A stretch of 64,000 bases of DNA from Smithella sp. (lineage in GTDB: Bacteria > Desulfobacterota > Syntrophia > Syntrophales > Smithellaceae). The notes beneath the pieces are model-generated. The model saw only the letters and a program-made list of their open reading frames with translations. It made no database searches and was not told where the DNA came from. The stretch is taken from contig JAGPFC010000004.1 of NCBI GenBank assembly GCA_018056685.1, positions 1 to 64,000 on the forward strand, in the 5' to 3' direction. The translations under genes were made by a program, and so were the position numbers. Shown in pieces: positions 1-8,471 of this stretch. How positions within the stretch are numbered: position 1 is the first letter of the stretch; each line of letters starts with the position of its first letter.

Positions 1-1
1 A

Positions 2-400
2 TGCATTATCTTGATTGGTTTGCTATCCGTTTCGGCTAAAAACTTTAAGAAGGATTGGTTTTCGCGGTCTCTCCTTGTTTTCAGTGCGCTTATTTCTATT
101 CTTTTGATATTTTTTGCAATATTGATCAAAGATAATCAGCATCCTGCCAGTCTGATCCAAGGTGTTCAAGGCCGATATTTTTTAATTCCAATGATTATGG
201 TCGCTTATGCCGTTTCAGGTTCATTGAAATTATACGAGGGCATCTTTCGGAAAATAGCGCTATGTCTGGTTATCTTTTTAGGGTTATTTACAATTTTTAG
301 CACATCAAAGCTGCTCATTGAAAGATATTATCTTGCTCCTCTACCACTCGAAGAGATTTCTGTAAAATATTTACAGTCGCAACTGAATGCGTATCGTTAG
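2..400 (+). CDS. DUF2142-type membrane protein, C-terminal fragment
   Basis: The reading frame is open to the left edge of the window, so only the C-terminal ~132 residues are present. It has two or three hydrophobic segments (around residues 20-45, 58-75 and 80-100) separated by the motif IQGVQGRYFLIP. A GVQGRYF motif before the last membrane segments is typical of DUF2142 membrane proteins found in O-antigen and exopolysaccharide loci. The glycosyltransferases downstream fit that context. Family assignment rests on this single motif and the topology; function within the family is unknown. Confidence 0.6.
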   Translation, partial: CIILIGLLSVSAKNFKKDWFSRSLLVFSALISILLIFFAILIKDNQHPASLIQGVQGRYFLIPMIMVAYAVSGSLKLYEGIFRKIALCLVIFLGLFTIFSTSKLLIERYYLAPLPLEEISVKYLQSQLNAYR

Positions 401-443
401 AGATTTAAATGAAAATCATTTAGACAAAAAGCGGACTAAAGCA

Positions 444-758
444 TTGAAATTAATCGTCCAAATACCGTGCTTCAATGAAGCTAAGCGCTCACTTGAAAAA
501 CGGAGCGACATTGTTGTGGGGCGCGTCCGATTGAAAGCATTTATGGTTTTTCATTGAGCAAAAAGATATTGCAGAAGCTGGAAAGCAGGGATGTTACGCG
601 TCGCCAGCAGAACCGGCATCCCAGATGCCACGTGGGGCAACTTTTAGTATATCTATGCGCCGGAAAACATCATCCAAACTGGTTGGAGGAATATGGCCGC
701 TATCTCGATCCCGGTGAGGATGTCTATGCTTTTATCTAAAGGATATTTCTTGAAGTAG
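444..758 (+). pseudogene. Degraded dolichol-phosphate-mannose-synthase-like glycosyltransferase (GT2)
   Basis: Three short stretches match, in order, what a polyprenyl-phosphate GT2 enzyme should have. From 444, frame 3 reads LKLIVQIPCFNEAKR (the usual N-terminus) and then jumps straight to SDIVVGRV. From 554, frame 2 reads KKILQKLESRDV. From 591, frame 3 reads LRVASRTGIPDATWGNF, then a TAG stop, then NIIQTGWRNMAAISIPVR before another TAG. About 100 codons, including the DXD region, are missing between the first two blocks. With at least one frameshift and internal stops this cannot make an enzyme. The open 61-codon frame at 554-739 is a by-product of the decay, not a gene. Confidence 0.75.
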
Positions 759-773
759 GTCAGATTTGTTCTC

Positions 774-1757
774 ATGCAAAATAAAGTTGCAATTTTTATT
801 GTAAACTATAACTCAAATGCCGTGCTTGCCCGTTGTCTGGAATGCGTTGTCGGTCAGCAATTCATTGCGTCCGATATATTTGTTTTGGATAATGGCAGTA
901 AGGATCCAATACCGGAAGATTACTCCCTCAGATTTCCTTCCGTATTTTTTTTCAAAAGCGAAAATAATATTGGTTTTGCGGCCGGGAACAATCTGCTGTT
1001 ACAAAAAACAAAAGGATATGATTGGATAGCGCTGGTGAATCCGGATGCGTTTCTGGAGCCGGAGTGGCTAAGTAAAATGTTAAAAGCGGCACGGATTCAT
1101 CCTGAATATTCCTTTTTTGCATCACGTCTTGTACAGGATGAAAATCAAGAAAAACTCGATGGCGATGGCGATACGATGCATATAAGCGGTCTGGCCTGGC
1201 GGACAGGACATGGTCAACCGGTATCCAGGGCCTCTATTGAATCCAGAGAAATATTTTCTCCCTGCGCGGCGGCCGCGCTATATCGGCGTGATGCCTTTGA
1301 ATTGATGAATGGCTTTGATGAAGACTTCTTTTGCTATTTAGAAGATGTTGATTTGGGATTCCGTCTGCGTCTTGCCGGTCATCGTTGTCTTCTGGTGCCG
1401 GAGGCTGTGGCCTATCATGTCGGATCGGCGACCGCGGGAGGGCGGCGCAGTGATTTTGCCGTATATTATGGCCACCGTAATTTGGTTTGGACATATGTGA
1501 AGAATATGCCGGGTGCGCTGTTTTGGCTTTTACTTCCCGCGCATATTGCACTTAATCTCATAACCATCGTCTGGTTTGCTGTACGGGGTCAGGGTAAAGT
1601 CATATTGAAGGCCAAAAGGGATGCTCTTTACGGTATTCCCAGCATGTGGAAAAAGCGTGGTGTAATTCAAAGAAATTGTCAGGCTTCCGCCATGGAAATC
1701 TGGCACATCTTGAATAAAAGCATTGTTCCCAAGGTTGGACAATTCCTGTGGAGATGA
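774..1757 (+). CDS. Family 2 glycosyltransferase, rhamnosyltransferase (WbbL)-like
   Basis: A 327-residue GT-A fold enzyme that probably adds a sugar to a lipid-linked surface glycan at the inner face of the cytoplasmic membrane. It shows the GT2 start (IFIVNYNSN, residues 7-15), the nucleotide-binding DNGS (39-42), NIGFAAGNN (65-73), the metal-binding NPDA (89-92) and the late acidic motif EDVDLGFRLR (190-199) typical of WbbL/RfbN rhamnosyltransferases. A hydrophobic segment near residues 248-270 may anchor it to the membrane. It is 6 bp upstream of a second GT2 gene. The donor sugar cannot be read from the sequence. Confidence 0.85.
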   Translation: MQNKVAIFIVNYNSNAVLARCLECVVGQQFIASDIFVLDNGSKDPIPEDYSLRFPSVFFFKSENNIGFAAGNNLLLQKTKGYDWIALVNPDAFLEPEWLSKMLKAARIHPEYSFFASRLVQDENQEKLDGDGDTMHISGLAWRTGHGQPVSRASIESREIFSPCAAAALYRRDAFELMNGFDEDFFCYLEDVDLGFRLRLAGHRCLLVPEAVAYHVGSATAGGRRSDFAVYYGHRNLVWTYVKNMPGALFWLLLPAHIALNLITIVWFAVRGQGKVILKAKRDALYGIPSMWKKRGVIQRNCQASAMEIWHILNKSIVPKVGQFLWR

Positions 1758-1763
1758 TTTTCA

Positions 1764-2651
1764 ATGGAGAAGGTGACGGTTATCATTGTTAATTACAACG
1801 CAGGTCCTTTATTGAGACAGGCTGTACAAGCCGTTTTGTGTTCGGAGGCTGTGTCTAAAGTGATTATCGTGGATAATCATTCAACAGATGGCAGCATGGA
1901 TGCAATGGAGCGGTTGGCCGTTTCGCAACCTCGTCTGATATGCATTCGTAATAAAGAGAATTTCGGTTTTGCCAAGGCCTGTAATATCGGAGTTGAAGCT
2001 GCCGGCAATGGCGAATATTTGCTTTTTCTGAATCCGGATTGTTTGATGGAGAGTAAGGCTCTGGAGACGTTGTTGGCGTTTATGAAGTCATCGCCAAAAA
2101 CAGGGATGGCGGGGCCGCTGCTTCTCAATCCGGATGGAACGGAACAGGCCGGTGGGAGACGCGCCGTGCCGACGCCCTGGCGTTCTTTTGTTCGCGCATT
2201 CGGTTTGTCGAAACTCGGACAAAGATATCCGCGTCTTTTTTCTGATTTTTCATTGCATCAACAGCCTGTGCCGGCTGGTCCGGAAGAGGTGGAAGCCATT
2301 TCCGGTTCCTGCATGCTCGTCCGGCGTAAAGCTTTATCCGATGTCGGCCCCCTGGATGAAGATTATTTTATGCACTGCGAAGATCTGGACTGGTGCATGC
2401 GTTTTCGTCAAAGGGGTTGGAAGATTGTGTTTGTGCCTGATGCCCGCGTGATTCACCATCAGGGCACTTGCAGCCAATCAAGGCCTGTGTTTGTGGAATG
2501 GCACAAACACAAGGGAATGATGCGTTTCTATAAGAAGTTTTTCCGCCATCAGTATCCGGGTGTGTTGTTGTGGATTGTTGGAATAGGTGTGTGGTTGAGA
2601 TTCGGCGCTGTGGCTGTTTTCCAGTGTGCAAGAAATTTAATGAAAAGATAA
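1764..2651 (+). CDS. Family 2 glycosyltransferase, WbbL-like
   Basis: A 295-residue GT2 enzyme of the same subfamily as its upstream neighbour but clearly divergent, so not a recent duplicate. Motifs are VIIVNYNAG (residues 6-14), VDNHSTD (36-42), NFGFAKACN, NPDC (90-93) and CEDLDWCMRFRQRGW near residue 215. A C-terminal hydrophobic segment follows. The gene is tightly spaced with both neighbours (6 and 4 bp), indicating one operon for surface polysaccharide assembly. Acceptor and donor are unknown. Confidence 0.85.
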   Translation: MEKVTVIIVNYNAGPLLRQAVQAVLCSEAVSKVIIVDNHSTDGSMDAMERLAVSQPRLICIRNKENFGFAKACNIGVEAAGNGEYLLFLNPDCLMESKALETLLAFMKSSPKTGMAGPLLLNPDGTEQAGGRRAVPTPWRSFVRAFGLSKLGQRYPRLFSDFSLHQQPVPAGPEEVEAISGSCMLVRRKALSDVGPLDEDYFMHCEDLDWCMRFRQRGWKIVFVPDARVIHHQGTCSQSRPVFVEWHKHKGMMRFYKKFFRHQYPGVLLWIVGIGVWLRFGAVAVFQCARNLMKR

Positions 2652-2655
2652 ACAA

Positions 2656-3564
2656 ATGACTGCTTCTAAAGGATGCGTTGGCGTCATCGGCGCAACGAGC
2701 ATTGTGGGCGAATTTCTTTTACCCTTGTTGGTTCAAGAGGGATACCATGTCATGGCTTTTTCGCGTCAGGAGCGAGAAATTCAACAGACATTGGAAGATG
2801 ATTCCATTATCTGGAAGTGCCTGATAAAATCCTCTACATCGGACATCAACAATATTTCTCCGGCAGAAAACAAAATATCGTACTGGATTAATCTGGCGCC
2901 TGTCTGGGTCTTGCCGCAATACTTTCCGATGCTTTTGGCTTGTGGAGCCAACCATATCGTGACGGTTTCCTCAACCAGCAAATTTACCAAAAGCACTTCT
3001 GAGGATCCGGCTGAAAAAAAGCTGGCGGAGCGTCTGAAGACGGCGGAAGAAGGTTTAACCGTTTGGGCTGAAAAAGAAAAAATAAGTTTTACCATCCTGA
3101 GTTCAACAATGATTTATGGGCTGGGGCGTGATGGAAACATAAGCGTGATAGCAGCTTTCATCCGTCGATTTTCTTTCTTTTGTGTTTTCGGTGATGCCCG
3201 CGGACTTCGCCAGCCCCTGTATGCCAACGATGTTGCGTTTGCCTGTGTGCAAGCTTTGAAGACGCGTGCAGCTCAAAATCGCTTTTATCATATTTCCGGA
3301 GGAGAGGTGTTGCCTTATCGGGAAATGGTTTGTCGCATTTTTTCAGCGCTGGGCAAAACACCCCGATTGGTTCAATTTCCCCTGTGGTTTTTTCGTGCGG
3401 CTATTATCATCCTTCGGGTTTTCCCGCGATTTCGTCACTGGTCTTTTGCCATGGCGGAAAGAATGAATCAGGATATGGTTTTTGATCATAGCGAGGCAAG
3501 ACGCGATCTTCATTTTCATCCCCGCAAATTTCGGCTCGATAAAAATGATTTGCCGAAGCATTGA
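2656..3564 (+). CDS. NAD-dependent epimerase/dehydratase family protein
   Basis: A 302-residue extended SDR protein. The N-terminus has the Rossmann glycine motif GVIGATSIVG (residues 8-17), and residues 149-156 (TMIYGLGR) occupy the usual position of the substrate-side strand. The canonical catalytic YxxxK is not obvious, so it may be an atypical SDR acting in nucleotide-sugar or lipid-linked sugar metabolism, similar to epimerases found beside polyprenyl glycosylphosphotransferases. It lies 4 bp after a glycosyltransferase in the same operon. Precise reaction is not assignable. Confidence 0.75.
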   Translation: MTASKGCVGVIGATSIVGEFLLPLLVQEGYHVMAFSRQEREIQQTLEDDSIIWKCLIKSSTSDINNISPAENKISYWINLAPVWVLPQYFPMLLACGANHIVTVSSTSKFTKSTSEDPAEKKLAERLKTAEEGLTVWAEKEKISFTILSSTMIYGLGRDGNISVIAAFIRRFSFFCVFGDARGLRQPLYANDVAFACVQALKTRAAQNRFYHISGGEVLPYREMVCRIFSALGKTPRLVQFPLWFFRAAIIILRVFPRFRHWSFAMAERMNQDMVFDHSEARRDLHFHPRKFRLDKNDLPKH

Positions 3565-3615
3565 TTTGTTTATAATAAGGCAAAAAAATATTTTAGGGAA
3601 AAACGGAATAATTAA

Positions 3616-4956
3616 GTGGATCTCACAACAGCAAAACAAAGAATAGAATACCTAGTTTTAGCAGCCGTTGCCTTGGTTCCCTTTATATTTTTCCCTGTTG
3701 GAAAAACCGGTGATTTTTTTTATGCGCCCAAGGTTTATGGACTTGTTTTTCTTACTGCGATGTTTCTCTTTACCCTGATTCTTAGCGGCAAAAACATACG
3801 TTCTTTAATCAAGTTTGATCTTATCAACCGCTTTCTTCTTTTTTACGTTTTGCTTTTAATCATATCCCTTTTTTTTGCTCACGATATCAGAATGGCTATT
3901 ATGGGGAGGAAATACAGAGCTGAAGGTTTCATTACTTTTCTGAGCTACTTTCTTTTATTTTTAGCGGGCCGGACCATGGCCGTACCCGACAGGAAATTGT
4001 TAATGGGTATAACCATTTCTGCGACGATATTATCCATATACGGGATTGCGCAGTTTTATGGCTTCGATCCTTTTCCCAGAGACTTTATCCGGGGTGGCTG
4101 GAAAACCGCTTTTGCCACATTCGGCAATCCGAATTTCTTCGGCAGCTATCTGGTGCTGGTCATTCCTGTGATTCTTCAAGATTTTGTAAAGAATAAGCAC
4201 TTCATATCCGGTATTTGTTACGGTTTGCTCATTTATGCGCTCATTTGCACGCTCACCAGAAGCGCGTGGGTTGGCATCGGCGCTGCCATGGTCTTCTATG
4301 GCATCATATATATTTATTTATATAAAAATTTTAGACAGGATATCCAAAGAATATCCATTGCACTTCTTGTGACCGTTGTGGCTATCTTCATTTTTAATAT
4401 ATCGACAGGCAGCATTTTTATGAGCAGATTTCATTCCATTTCAAAAGATGCCCGGGAAGCGATCAAAAGTGATCAAAAAGTGAACGAGGAGGCAATCAAC
4501 AGCAGTGGCGCAACGGAATCGGGACTTGCCCGGTTTTATATCTGGGCGAAGGTCATCGAACTTATCAAAGAAAGACCATGGACAGGGTATGGGATAGAAA
4601 ATCTCTTGGAGCCTTTTGGTGAGAAATTCGGTAATGAATCTGTGTCTCAGAGATTGGGGTTCGGTAAGGTAACCCGGCCTCCCGATAAAGCCCATAATGA
4701 ATACTTGAACATTGCCGTAACAACGGGCATTCCTTCATTAATGATATATTTGATTTTTATTATGTTCGTACTGAAAAGCAGTCTCGTTAAAATGAGACAC
4801 AGCCCTGCATATATCCCTTTTGTCGCAGCGGTCCTGGGATACCTGACGCAGGCCTTTTTTAATATCAGCGTCGCGTCAGTCGCCTATATTTTCTGGGTGT
4901 TTCTGGGACTGATATCCGGTTATGATTCTGAGGTAACGATTGATTCTTCCGGATGA
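3616..4956 (+). CDS. O-antigen ligase/polymerase family membrane protein (Wzy/WaaL type)
   Basis: A 446-residue protein with about ten hydrophobic segments and a large soluble loop near residues 270-350, the architecture of the Wzy_C/O-antigen ligase family. The loop ends in PDKAHNEYLNIAVTTG, and the HNEYL motif carries the conserved histidine of this family. These enzymes join polymerised glycans, or transfer them to lipid A core, in the periplasm. The start is GTG with a weak ribosome site. It closes the run of polysaccharide genes that begins at the left edge. Ligase and polymerase cannot be told apart by sequence alone. Confidence 0.8.
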   Translation: MDLTTAKQRIEYLVLAAVALVPFIFFPVGKTGDFFYAPKVYGLVFLTAMFLFTLILSGKNIRSLIKFDLINRFLLFYVLLLIISLFFAHDIRMAIMGRKYRAEGFITFLSYFLLFLAGRTMAVPDRKLLMGITISATILSIYGIAQFYGFDPFPRDFIRGGWKTAFATFGNPNFFGSYLVLVIPVILQDFVKNKHFISGICYGLLIYALICTLTRSAWVGIGAAMVFYGIIYIYLYKNFRQDIQRISIALLVTVVAIFIFNISTGSIFMSRFHSISKDAREAIKSDQKVNEEAINSSGATESGLARFYIWAKVIELIKERPWTGYGIENLLEPFGEKFGNESVSQRLGFGKVTRPPDKAHNEYLNIAVTTGIPSLMIYLIFIMFVLKSSLVKMRHSPAYIPFVAAVLGYLTQAFFNISVASVAYIFWVFLGLISGYDSEVTIDSSG

Positions 4957-5038
4957 ATTTAGTAAGCATTAAAGCTGTGAAGAATACTAAAATGCGGGTG
5001 CGTGTCACAAAAAAATTTTCTTTTATCAACGAATAACG

Positions 5039-5989
5039 TTAATTATTCTGAAGTTTTTCCAGCCTCTTTTTAGCCTCTTCGTGTCCCTGCTCAGCGGCTT
5101 CTCCATACCACACCTCCGCCGAAGCAGGATCTTTTTTAACACCTCTCCCTTCTTCCAGAATCACACCAAAGTTGTACTGCGCATCGGCTATGCCCTGTTC
5201 AGCCGCCTTTAAAAACCATCTTGCGGCCTCGGCATAGTCCTGCAGTCCGCTGCTGTACATCAGCCCCAGACTGTACTGGGCATGAGCATGGCCCTGTTCA
5301 GCCGCTTTGACGAACCATTTGATGGCTGTGGCATAGTGTATAGATACGCCTTTGCCATCCTGATAAATGCAGCCAAGATTGTATTGAGCGTCAAGATTTC
5401 CCTGTTCGGCCGCTTTGAGAAACCATTTGATGGCTACATCATAGTCTTGTTCAACCCCGCTGCCATTCAAGTACATCAGGCCCAGATTGTTCTGGGCATC
5501 CGTATTGTTGTTTTCTGCCGCCTTGCGATACCATTTGACGGCTTCATCATAATCCTGCGGAACCCCTTTCCCATCCCGGTATCGCGATGCTAGATTATTT
5601 TGAGCGTTTGTATTTCCCTGTTCCGCCGCTTTCAAGTACCATTTGACAGCTTCGGCATCGTCTTGCGGAACCCCTTTCCCATCCTGGTACAACAATCCTA
5701 AATTATTTTGGGCATTGGCGTTTCCCTGTTCCGCTGCTTTGAGGAACCACGTTACAGCCTCGGTGTCGTTCTTTGGCACCCCTTTGCCATGATGGTACCG
5801 GCTTCCAATATTGAACTGAGCATCGGCGTGTCCCTGTTCGGCGGCCTTGAGAAACCATTTGACGGCTTCAGCATCATCCTGGGGTACTCCATCGCCATTT
5901 TGATACATCAAACCCAGTCGGTTTTGCGCAGACGCATCACCTGCATCTGCCAAGGTCTTGTAAAGTTTTAATTCTGCATTAGTACTCAT
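5039..5989 (-). CDS. Sel1-repeat (SLR) protein
   Basis: A 316-residue protein made almost entirely of eight 36-residue Sel1-like repeats, each with the pattern AQ-LG-Y--G-GV--D---A--W--KAAEQG, plus a C-terminal partial repeat. Such repeats form an alpha-solenoid that binds other proteins. There is no signal peptide or lipobox, so it is predicted cytoplasmic. The seventh repeat is three residues shorter than the others. The repeats also appear at DNA level as a ~108-bp tandem array, which makes the locus prone to repeat-number change. The gene stands alone between polysaccharide and signalling genes; its partner is unknown. Confidence 0.85.
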   Translation of the reverse strand: MSTNAELKLYKTLADAGDASAQNRLGLMYQNGDGVPQDDAEAVKWFLKAAEQGHADAQFNIGSRYHHGKGVPKNDTEAVTWFLKAAEQGNANAQNNLGLLYQDGKGVPQDDAEAVKWYLKAAEQGNTNAQNNLASRYRDGKGVPQDYDEAVKWYRKAAENNNTDAQNNLGLMYLNGSGVEQDYDVAIKWFLKAAEQGNLDAQYNLGCIYQDGKGVSIHYATAIKWFVKAAEQGHAHAQYSLGLMYSSGLQDYAEAARWFLKAAEQGIADAQYNFGVILEEGRGVKKDPASAEVWYGEAAEQGHEEAKKRLEKLQNN

Positions 5990-6222
5990 CTTAAAATCAC
6001 ATCCACAATTTTTAATTATCGTAATGAAATTACTTTATATTTTACTATCATAATTGAAATTAGAAATCTACTATGAAATGTTGATGTACAATTGAACAAT
6101 GGACAGGGCGATAAATACATATCGGGTGGTTAAAGGACAAACCAACCTCTTCATAGAAATTATGTCAGGGAATCTACATAACTTCTGTTAAGGATGATAG
6201 GGTTGTCAGCAAGGCGATTCGG

Positions 6223-6396
6223 TCAGCTCTTCAGGCGTCGCAGTAACTCCTGCATAAAGGCTTTGCGTTCCATAAAAAACTTGCGGAGTTCCTTGCTGTC
6301 TGTATGCACGGTTTCGTGTTCCAGTTCCGGAAGGTATCTTTCCAGAATCTCCTGGACCTTGACTTCCTCTTCAGGTGTCAAATTAAGTTTTCCCAT
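6223..6396 (-). CDS. Small acidic helical protein, unknown function
   Basis: A 57-residue product. The ATG at 6396 is chosen over an in-frame start 33 bp upstream because it is preceded by the strong ribosome site AAGGAGAAAAGGCT. The sequence is strongly helical and charged (LTPEEEVKVQEILERYLPEL, then KELRKFFMERKAFMQELLRR), with no cysteines or membrane segment. It resembles small deltaproteobacterial hypothetical proteins and I do not recognise a family. The good start site and lack of competing frames make a real gene likely. Confidence 0.55.
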   Translation of the reverse strand: MGKLNLTPEEEVKVQEILERYLPELEHETVHTDSKELRKFFMERKAFMQELLRRLKS

Positions 6397-6818
6397 AGCC
6401 TTTTCTCCTTCTGATCTGTGAAAAACCATTTGTTTTGTTAGTTAACACCTCGAAGGTTGCAATCGGCATCGTAGAATTTTCCAGGAATAAGCTGATTCAT
6501 GATCGAAAAACACATTATCAACAGGAGCCGGACGTGTGACTATTCGTATTCATACATGTTCTTGATGTGCTTATAATATATGAAATATTACATGATTGTC
6601 AATAGTGAGGATGTCTCAAATTTGACCAGATGGAATCCATTATTGAATTGACTAGAGAATTTTAAAATGCTTATATGAATAACTCACAATCGAAAATCGT
6701 TAAACTAAAAAATTGTTTTTTGCAGTATGTTCTAATGATTCACACAAAGAATGGAACGCTGGAAATAAAAGATTGGCAAACGGATGGCATGGGGTAAATT
6801 CAGGAGGAATGGATCGTT
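6397..6818. other. AT-rich intergenic region between divergent small genes
   Basis: This 422-bp stretch contains no convincing frame on either strand. It is AT-rich and should hold the promoters for the minus-strand 57-residue protein and the plus-strand PilZ gene. On the plus strand, TTGACT at 6648-6653 followed after 17 bp by TTATAT is the best promoter-like pair ahead of the PilZ gene, with a weak -10. No structured RNA or long inverted repeat was seen. Confidence 0.35.
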
Positions 6819-7193
6819 ATGGTGGAAAGAAGAAGAACGCCGAGACTTCAGGAAGAGAACGAAGTTACCATAACAGTCGTCTCCGGAGGCGAGAATGTTC
6901 CTTCCGGGAAAGTAATTCATAATTTCAGCAAAGATATTTCAATATCCGGAGCCAAGGTGCAGGCGAATTTTTATTTGCCGGTGGATACTCTGGTAATGAT
7001 GGAAATGAACTTAAAAACTGTGCGTCAGATGATAACCGTCATGGGCAAGATAAAGTGGATCAAAATTGTTTATGAAGATGAAGCATATGAAGCGGGGATG
7101 GAATTTGTCAATACACCAGGCGACGCTATTCGCAAACTGAAGGATTACATTTCATGGAAGCTGAAATATAAGCAGGGGAAATCCGGTCAGTAG
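6819..7193 (+). CDS. PilZ-domain protein
   Basis: A 124-residue single-domain protein. It has the N-terminal arginine motif (VERRRTPRL, residues 2-10) and the later DISISGAKV (residues 35-43, the DxSxxG box) that together bind cyclic di-GMP in PilZ domains. It probably acts as a c-di-GMP receptor controlling motility, secretion or polysaccharide synthesis. The start is fixed by AGGAGG about 12 bp upstream. It is adjacent to a convergent GT25 gene and downstream of the polysaccharide cluster, but no shared transcript is indicated. Confidence 0.8.
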   Translation: MVERRRTPRLQEENEVTITVVSGGENVPSGKVIHNFSKDISISGAKVQANFYLPVDTLVMMEMNLKTVRQMITVMGKIKWIKIVYEDEAYEAGMEFVNTPGDAIRKLKDYISWKLKYKQGKSGQ

Positions 7194-7200
7194 ATGTTGA

Positions 7201-7920
7201 TCAGAGAAAAAATAATGCTGTCATCAATAGTAATAAAATAATGATGATATGCGCGGTAATGATCGCAATTTTGTGACGCTGGTAAAATTCAATCGCTTTT
7301 TGAATACTTTTTAGCCCACCTAATATATTACGAAAAAAAACAAGTCCGGGATATTTATAATTGTCCGATGTGAAGTTTTTTTGAAACGCGCACATGGGAT
7401 AAATGGCGTAAACATCTTCCTTTAACGGTCGAAAAAGGGTATCGTTGACAATTCCGCTCCATGGAACAAAGGCCAGCGTTTGCGCGTAATGGCGATTCAC
7501 CGCATAGGCATGGGTCAGACTTTGATAACGAACTTTCTGAACACAAGACTCGGTTGTTTTAGCGCTGGAACGAATTAAAGCTCCCAGAAGAAAAACTTTC
7601 CATGCGGGATGTTGTTTTAAAAATTGCGTGCACTTTTTCAGGCGCTCCGGGTTGAAGCGATCGAACTCAACATCATCTTCAAAAATAACAATATTGTTTG
7701 CGCCGGCTTCCAATCCCTTTTGCAGGCAAAGCATGTGCGATTCATAAACTTCCCGTTCAAAATCGTTGGAAATGCGATCCACAATGATGAACTCCACCCG
7801 GTCCACCAGCCCCACTTTTGAAAATTCGCGGAAGGCCGATTGGCGACGATCCTCCCTTCCCCGCAGCGAAATGCAGTAAAAACGATCAAAAAAATCCCAG
7901 ACGTTGGTTGCCTTTTGCAA
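7201..7920 (-). CDS. Glycosyltransferase family 25 (LPS biosynthesis-type) with C-terminal membrane anchor
   Basis: A 239-residue protein beginning with FYCISLRGREDRR (residues 14-26), the GT25 N-terminal signature, and carrying IFEDDVEFD (about 74-82), whose EDD motif binds the nucleotide-sugar metal. The last ~22 residues are strongly hydrophobic, which is unusual for GT25 and suggests tail-anchoring to the cytoplasmic membrane. The start is TTG at 7920 with GAGGA five bases upstream. It probably transfers a hexose onto LPS or another glycan. It ends 7 bp from the convergent PilZ gene. Confidence 0.75.
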   Translation of the reverse strand: MQKATNVWDFFDRFYCISLRGREDRRQSAFREFSKVGLVDRVEFIIVDRISNDFEREVYESHMLCLQKGLEAGANNIVIFEDDVEFDRFNPERLKKCTQFLKQHPAWKVFLLGALIRSSAKTTESCVQKVRYQSLTHAYAVNRHYAQTLAFVPWSGIVNDTLFRPLKEDVYAIYPMCAFQKNFTSDNYKYPGLVFFRNILGGLKSIQKAIEFYQRHKIAIITAHIIIILLLLMTALFFL

Positions 7921-8114
7921 TTTTTCCTCAAACCAAGGTGTTTTTTTATTACAAATTCCCTTTATAATTTGTGCAGAACTCTGTCAAGAAATGGCTCGAC
8001 CATTTCTTTGCCAGAAAAGCTGTTGCAGAAAGAAAAAGGCTCGTGTATGTCATCGTCCATGTCTGCACATGTTAGCGGATGTCTGTACGAAAAGGTTTTT
8101 ATCAGGGAAGCTTA

Positions 8115-8471
8115 ATGATTCATGAAAAACTTGCAGAATATTTGAAGGGAAAGTCATGGATCCAAAATCTCATGTATCCCCCGGCTGACCTCAGCGAATT
8201 TAAGGAACGTCCGACGCCTCGCCTGATTACCGGTTTGATCTTGATGGCCCTGAGCTTTTTGATGGGCTGGCCTGCGATTGCCGCGCTGAGTTTCCTTGCG
8301 GTTTGGTGGCAGGAACCACTGATTATTGTGATTGGCGGACCGACGGCCTACGCTCTTTCCTGTGGAGTTTTTTTTATCGGTGCCTGGATGGCGCGCGCTC
8401 CTCATTATTTGAATACCTTGACCAGATACACGATGCAGTCTTTTCTGAAAAAAATGCTTGCGGAAAACTAA
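8115..8471 (+). CDS. Small membrane protein, unknown function
   Basis: A 118-residue protein with two or three hydrophobic stretches (about residues 38-55, 57-75 and 78-95) and a short polar N-terminus. The ATG at 8115 is preferred to a start 36 bp upstream because the extra residues have no conserved look. The C-terminus overlaps the convergent M14 peptidase gene by 4 bp. It resembles short deltaproteobacterial membrane proteins of unknown role; no family recognised. Confidence 0.5.
   Translation: MIHEKLAEYLKGKSWIQNLMYPPADLSEFKERPTPRLITGLILMALSFLMGWPAIAALSFLAVWWQEPLIIVIGGPTAYALSCGVFFIGAWMARAPHYLNTLTRYTMQSFLKKMLAEN

Noticed and set aside
5039..5989. A CRISPR-like array suggested by regular ~108-bp repetition
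   Set aside because: The repetition is in frame and encodes Sel1 repeats; units are contiguous, without unique spacers.
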